Source of the DNA: Opitutus sp. ER46
GTDB lineage: Bacteria; Verrucomicrobiota; Verrucomicrobiia; Opitutales; Opitutaceae
Assembly (NCBI RefSeq): GCF_003054705.1
Contig: NZ_QAYX01000024.1
Location: forward strand, 1 to 64,000
Direction: 5' to 3'
Length of the DNA stretch: 64,000 nt
The notes under the pieces: generated by a model
The model's input: only the letters and a program-made list of their open reading frames with translations
Told to the model about the DNA's origin: nothing
Databases searched by the model: none
Shown: one piece after another, positions 59,658 to 64,000 of the stretch
Numbering within the stretch: position 1 is the first letter of the stretch
Layout: each line of letters starts with the position of its first letter
Made by a program: the position numbers and the translations under genes

Positions 59658-62024
59658 TCAATCCACCCCCTTCAAGGCGGTGGCGAGATCGATGTCGGCG
59701 AGTTTGCGGGCGGCGAAGAGGGCGGAGGCGGCGGACGCGAGGGCGACGACGAGGACGGCGAAGGCGTAGTTGGCGGCGGTGAGCACGAGCGGGAGCCGGA
59801 CCGTCTCGGTGTTGACGGTGGCGATGATGACGCGCGCCATGCCGGAGCCAAGGACCAGCCCGAGGGGCAACGCGATGAGGGTGAGAATCACCAGCTCGCC
59901 GACGAGCACCGCGCCGACTTCGGCCCGGGTGAAGCCGAGCACGCGCAACGTGGCGAGCTCCCGCGCCCGCTCGGAGAGCGAGATGCGCGCGCTGTTGTAG
60001 ATGATCCCGAACGCCACGATTGTTGCGAAAACCAGGTAGAGCTTTTGCAGCAAGCCGATGCTTTGCGCGGTGGTCTGGCGGAAGCCCTCGCGTAATGAGT
60101 CTTTGATGACGCAGCCGCCGATCCGGGGCGTCTCCTTGACGGCGGCGGTGAAGTCGCGCCAGCGGCCGGCGGCGATGATGAGATGCGCGCCGGTGATCTG
60201 GTCGCCCTCGAGCAGGAGCCGGTTGAGCGCGTGGATCTCCATGTAAGCGGCGGTGCCCGCAAAGTCGTCGGCGAGGCCGACCACCGGCACCACGATCTCG
60301 CGTTCGCGGCCCTCGAGCACATGGGCCACGACCTCGTCGCCGGGCTTCACGCCGAGGACGTCGGCGAGCTTGGCCGACATCACGATTCCACGCGGCGGCA
60401 GCGTGAGCTGTTCCGGCGTGGCGTTGATCACGCGGCTGAGGGTGCCGCGTTCCGGCAGGCCCTGGATGAGGATGCGGCGCTTGATCGGACCGGCGCGGAG
60501 CTCGACGGGCACGTAGCGAAACGGTTCGGCGAGCACGACGCCCGGCAGGTGGGCAAAGTCGGCGAGGGCGCGTGCGGGGCCCGGCTCCACCAGCGACAAC
60601 GTGACGGTCTGCCGCTGGATGACGTCCCACTGGAAATCGATCACGTAGGAGATCCCGTCCCGAAAGGCGTTCGGCACGATCAGAATCCCGGTGGCGAGCG
60701 CGAGGGCCACGCAGGTCAATGCGCTCCGGAACGGCCGGCGCTCGATGTTGCGCAGCGCCATGCGGAAGGAGGCGCTGAACCAGCGTGCGGCGCCCAGGCG
60801 CTCGAGCAACGCGGGGCGAAAGTGCGCCGGCGCCTCGGGCCGCATCGCTTCCGCCGGCGGCAGCCGGACCGCGCGCCGGACCGCCCCGGCGACGCCGACA
60901 AAGGCCGCGAGCGAGCTCACGCCCGCCGCCGCCACGAGCACGCGTGAATCCAGGAGGAACTCGAGCTGTGGAAACCGAAAGAACAGATGGTACATCTCGA
61001 CGAGCCGGTGCCCCATGAGAATGCCCGTGATCGTCCCGAGGGCGACGCCGACCACGACGATCGCGAGGGAGAACTTGAAGTAGTGCAGGCCGACCTGCGC
61101 GTTGCTGAAGCCGCACGCCTTGAGCATGGCGATCTGCTCGCGCTGCAGCGCGATCTGCCGGCTCATGACGGAATTCGTCATGAACGCGGCAACGCTGAGA
61201 AACACGACCGGGAAGGCGATCGAGAGCCCCTGCAGAACGCGCAGTTCGTCGTTCACGCGCCGGTTCGACGGATGGTCGCCCCGGCCGTAGGCGCCGCGTG
61301 CGCCGTAGGGCATGAGCACGCGGTCCACCGCGGCGATGACCCGGGGTTCCGAGGCGCCGGGCGCGAGCGTGAGCGCCACCGAATCGAACGCGCCGTAGAG
61401 TTGAAAGGCCGTGGCGAGCTCCTTGTACGGCATCCAGAACACGCCGTACGTCTTGTTGTCGGGCAACGCCGCGCCGGGCGGCGCCTCGAAGACAAACTCC
61501 GGCGACAACACCACGCCCGAGACCGTGAACGTCTGCTTGGCGCCGTTGAGGACCGCCGAAATCTTGTCGCCCGGCCGCAGGCCATGCGCGTCTGCGAACG
61601 CCTCGCTCACCGCGATCTCGCGGCGCGTCTCGCCGCCGAGCGGCAGTCGTCCCGTGCGCAGGTACGGCCGGTTCAGCGTGCGCTCGCCGTACTCGGGCAG
61701 CGAGTTGATGAGCCCGACCGCGGGTTCGACCAACCCCGGCACGTCCAGCGTGACCTGCCGCGCGATTCCGGTCTCCACGGCGGCGACGCCGGGGATGGCG
61801 GCGAGTTCGTCGCGCACGGCGTTCGGGGCGCGCTTCAACTGGGCAAAGACCTGCGCGAAGCGGTGCTCCTCGTAGTAGGCATGGCGCGTCGTCTCCAGCG
61901 ACAGCATGAGCGACCGCGTCATGATCATCATCGCGAGGCCGCTCGCCATCACGAGCGCCACGGCGAGTGCCTGGGACTTGAGGGCCCGCAGATCGCGCAG
62001 GAGTTTGCGGTCGAGCAGGCTCAT
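59658..62024 (-). CDS. FtsX-family ABC transporter permease (double)
   Basis: Permease of 788 aa with two FtsX halves: N-terminal anchor LLDRKLLRDLRALKSQALAVALVMASG, periplasmic core, then helices around 265-385 with NSVMSRQIALQREQIAMLKACG, and a second set beginning ASFRMALRNIERRPFRSALT and ending around YNSARISLSERARELATLRVLGF. The second half has the well-conserved SERARELATLRVLG motif typical of this family. The usual operon is ATPase, permease and HlyD; here only the permease and HlyD are present. An ATPase must come from elsewhere, for example the one at 5358 with TolC; that is speculation. Confidence 0.9.
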   Translation of the reverse strand: MSLLDRKLLRDLRALKSQALAVALVMASGLAMMIMTRSLMLSLETTRHAYYEEHRFAQVFAQLKRAPNAVRDELAAIPGVAAVETGIARQVTLDVPGLVEPAVGLINSLPEYGERTLNRPYLRTGRLPLGGETRREIAVSEAFADAHGLRPGDKISAVLNGAKQTFTVSGVVLSPEFVFEAPPGAALPDNKTYGVFWMPYKELATAFQLYGAFDSVALTLAPGASEPRVIAAVDRVLMPYGARGAYGRGDHPSNRRVNDELRVLQGLSIAFPVVFLSVAAFMTNSVMSRQIALQREQIAMLKACGFSNAQVGLHYFKFSLAIVVVGVALGTITGILMGHRLVEMYHLFFRFPQLEFLLDSRVLVAAAGVSSLAAFVGVAGAVRRAVRLPPAEAMRPEAPAHFRPALLERLGAARWFSASFRMALRNIERRPFRSALTCVALALATGILIVPNAFRDGISYVIDFQWDVIQRQTVTLSLVEPGPARALADFAHLPGVVLAEPFRYVPVELRAGPIKRRILIQGLPERGTLSRVINATPEQLTLPPRGIVMSAKLADVLGVKPGDEVVAHVLEGREREIVVPVVGLADDFAGTAAYMEIHALNRLLLEGDQITGAHLIIAAGRWRDFTAAVKETPRIGGCVIKDSLREGFRQTTAQSIGLLQKLYLVFATIVAFGIIYNSARISLSERARELATLRVLGFTRAEVGAVLVGELVILTLIALPLGLVLGSGMARVIIATVNTETVRLPLVLTAANYAFAVLVVALASAASALFAARKLADIDLATALKGVD

Positions 62025-62205
62025 CGCGCCATCCGTGGCCCCGGCGGGAGGTCAACAGCCCGCCCAACGCCCGGCTTTGACGCGGGCAAGAATGCGGGTT
62101 GGGCCGAGCTGGTCACGGGCGGCAAAAGCTGGCCCGGCCCGGGCAAATCGCAAGGTCGCGGCCGTCCGCGCCGCCCGCCCCCGGTCATCGCCGCTGACCG
62201 CCAAA

Positions 62206-62241
62206 CCGAGATAACACGCCAAATCTGGCGTGTTATCTCGG
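62206..62241. promoter_or_regulatory. Perfect 16-bp stem palindrome
   Basis: Arms CCGAGATAACACGCCA (62206-62221) and TGGCGTGTTATCTCGG (62226-62241) are perfectly complementary with a 4-nt loop. It lies between the stop of the PEGA gene (62321) and the start of the permease (62024), both on the minus strand. There is only TTT after the stem, so as a terminator it would be weak. It could be an operator of the permease unit. Confidence 0.6.
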
Positions 62242-62320
62242 ACGGCAAACCGCTCACCGGCCGAGGGCGGCAGGCTGAGGGCGGACCCGTGGCGCCCGCC
62301 GCGGACGGCGGGCGGTGGTG

Positions 62321-64000
62321 CTACTCGCCGACGACGAATTTCCGCAGCGTCAGGAGCATCCGGGCGCTGACGGGTTTTCCGTCTTTCAAGGCGGGGCGGA
62401 ATTTCCAGCCGGTCACCGTCGGGATGCTGTAGCGGGCGAGGTCCTTTTCGGTGGCAGAACGCACCGAGAAGCTGCGCGCCACGCCGTCGCGGCCGACCAC
62501 GAACTCGAGCTCAATCTGCGGCTTGTTGAGCGTGAGATAGTACGGGACCTTGATCGGCTTGTCGTTGAGCGCCTCGGGCTGGCGGTCGACTTCGCCGGCG
62601 GCAAACACCCGGCTGCTGGCGGCGAACTGCGCCTGGAGAGCCAAGGTCCTGCCGGCTTCCACGACGCCGCTCACGGCTGCGGGTTGGTCGAAGTTCGCGT
62701 GAGCGATTTCGAACTCGGCGGCACCCGGCGCGACATCGGTCAGCGTCAGCGGAGTGGTGCCGACGGGGACGCCCTTGCGTTTCACGGTCGCGCCCTGCGG
62801 CTGGCTGTTGATCGTGACCCGACCGGTCGAGACGACCCAGCTCGTGCGGGAGTTTTCGTTGCGCGTGACCGAGACGCGCTCGGTGTGGGCACTCCAGCCC
62901 GGAGACGAGAAGGTGACGGTGTAGTCCCCGGGAGCGACGTCCGGCAGCGCCGCCGGCGTCGTGCCGGTGCGCACCTGCTTCGGGTCGACCATGAGCATCG
63001 CGGCCGGCCGCAGCTCGTAGTTCATGCCGGCGGGGGTGGAGGCGATCTCGAGCGTGCCGGTGGAGCGCTGGAGCGGCACGTTCACCGAGGTGGTCTCGTT
63101 TTCCTTCACCGCGCCTTCGGTCGTGGCGGTCTCGTGCGTGGGCGACGTCACGACGATCCGGTGGCTGCCGGTCTTGAGGTCGGCGAATGTCGCAGGTGAA
63201 GGCCGGGGCGGCAGGTCGCCGACCGCCACCATGGCGCCGGCGGGCTCCGTGGTGACCACGAGGGCGCCCCGGGCGTTGGCGCGGCGGGCTGCAGCCTGGA
63301 CCTGGGCCTCCTTCTCCGCGGCGGCGCGCGCGGATTCTGCCTGGGCGAGCTTTTGGGCGGCGTCCAACTCGATCTTCTGCCGGGCAAGGGCCTCGCGCTT
63401 GGCCCGCTCTTCGGCTTCGCGGGCCCGGGCCTGTTCGGCCTTGAGCTGCGCTTCGGCCTGTTGCTTGGCGGTGGCGGCACGGGTGGCCTGGGCTTGCTGG
63501 GAATAGAGGATGAAGCCGCCGGCCACGACGATCACCGCGGCGGCGATGCCGATGAGCAGGGCTTTCGATTGGGATTTGCCCGCGCGGGCGGGGGGGCGCG
63601 GTTCGCTGCCGTAGGCGACCGACGTCGCGGCGCGCGCGGGTTCGGCGGGCGCCGGAGCCGGCTTCTTCTCGGCCGGGCGCGGAGCAGGCGTGGGCGCGGG
63701 TGTCGGCGGTGGCGTGGCTTTGCGGGAGGGCGCGGCGGCGACGCTGGGAGTGGCTGGAGCTGCGGGAGCCGGCGGAGTGGGAGCCGGCGCTGCGGTGGGG
63801 GTGCGGCCGATCGGGTCGACGATCGCGTTGCCCAGCGCAAGGGTGCGCCACGAAGGCAGCCACATGACGGGCGCTGAGGTGGCGGTCGCCTGGGCGTGAA
63901 TCGCGTGGAGCAACCCAAACCAGGCGGGAGAGATCTTCGATTCAACCACCGAGCTGCCGAACGTGACGTTGGCCTTGGCGCGCCACGCGGGCAGGTCGGG
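62321..64000 (-). CDS. PEGA-repeat protein with C-terminal TonB-like domain (5' end outside the window)
   Basis: Partial gene: the frame stays open to the right edge, so at least 559 residues are present and the true start is outside; the GTG at 63949 is not convincing. The visible order is a cytoplasmic N part (PAWFGLLHAIHAQ), a Pro/Ala-rich linker, a membrane helix (LLIGIAAAVIVVAGGFILYS), an Ala/Glu/Lys coiled coil, three PEGA-like repeats (GALVVTTEPAGAMV, GTLEIASTPAGM, GRVTINSQPQGATV with GTTPLTL) and a TonB C-terminal domain (QIELEFVVGRDGVARSFSV, then GWKFRPALKDGKPV). PEGA repeats are common in Ser/Thr kinases, so the missing N terminus may be a kinase or another sensor domain. Confidence 0.8.
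   Translation of the reverse strand, partial: PDLPAWRAKANVTFGSSVVESKISPAWFGLLHAIHAQATATSAPVMWLPSWRTLALGNAIVDPIGRTPTAAPAPTPPAPAAPATPSVAAAPSRKATPPPTPAPTPAPRPAEKKPAPAPAEPARAATSVAYGSEPRPPARAGKSQSKALLIGIAAAVIVVAGGFILYSQQAQATRAATAKQQAEAQLKAEQARAREAEERAKREALARQKIELDAAQKLAQAESARAAAEKEAQVQAAARRANARGALVVTTEPAGAMVAVGDLPPRPSPATFADLKTGSHRIVVTSPTHETATTEGAVKENETTSVNVPLQRSTGTLEIASTPAGMNYELRPAAMLMVDPKQVRTGTTPAALPDVAPGDYTVTFSSPGWSAHTERVSVTRNENSRTSWVVSTGRVTINSQPQGATVKRKGVPVGTTPLTLTDVAPGAAEFEIAHANFDQPAAVSGVVEAGRTLALQAQFAASSRVFAAGEVDRQPEALNDKPIKVPYYLTLNKPQIELEFVVGRDGVARSFSVRSATEKDLARYSIPTVTGWKFRPALKDGKPVSARMLLTLRKFVVGE

Overview
The window is a GC-rich bacterial chromosome segment with closely packed genes. It most likely comes from a verrucomicrobium of the Opitutales/Opitutaceae type. 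This assignment is inferred from gene style: WYL regulator, duplicated orphan MacB-type permeases, exported proteins ending in a TonB C-terminal domain, A/C-rich leaders such as CATCAACCC before ATG instead of strong ribosome binding sites, and CACAGAGGGCACGGAG-type intergenic inverted repeats. No rRNA is present to confirm it, and I see no tRNA, CRISPR array, transposase or integrase.

Layout. 0.2-7.7 kb: a hypothetical gene divergent from a WYL regulator, an S2P-like M50 protease with a zinc-ribbon tail, three copies of a ~0.2 kb intergenic repeat, a TolC gene with an ABC ATPase, and an MscS channel. 7.9-30.9 kb: a type IV secretion-like locus, all on the + strand. The first half encodes a fused double VirB2-like pilin, VirB3-, VirB4-, VirB5/TrbJ- and VirB6/TrbL-like proteins and a lipoprotein. 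The second half encodes an unknown protein, a Clp-D2-like AAA+ ATPase, another unknown, VirB8-, VirB9- and VirB10-like proteins, a lipoprotein, two coiled-coil proteins and a secreted protein. Between the halves lies a self-contained efflux cassette (membrane fusion protein, ABC ATPase, two duplicated MacB-type permeases). No relaxase, coupling protein (VirD4) or VirB11 is present, so this looks like a secretion or envelope machine rather than a conjugation module. It is the strongest candidate for an undescribed system.

30.9-48 kb: mostly housekeeping. Genes are L-asparaginase, an isoleucine-attenuated threonine dehydratase, a long Sel1/coiled-coil/LysM protein, two paralogous exported TonB_C proteins, prepilin peptidase, shikimate dehydrogenase, a SirB1-like protein, a YggS-family PLP protein, a LysR regulator, a TlpA-like lipoprotein, an AEC transporter, PlsY, a GNAT-class V aminotransferase fusion and an HI0933-type flavoprotein.

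48-54.4 kb: a heavy-metal CzcCBA-type RND efflux operon framed by two small cysteine-rich exported proteins. 54.5-64 kb: a four-carbon acid sugar kinase family protein, carbon starvation protein CstA with a pair of matching 5' palindromes, a membrane fusion protein with an FtsX-type permease but no ATPase, a strong isolated hairpin, and the 3' part of a PEGA/TonB_C protein running off the right edge.

Coordinates come from reading frames and start or stop codons seen directly. Functional names rest on motifs recognised by eye, and no database search was run.
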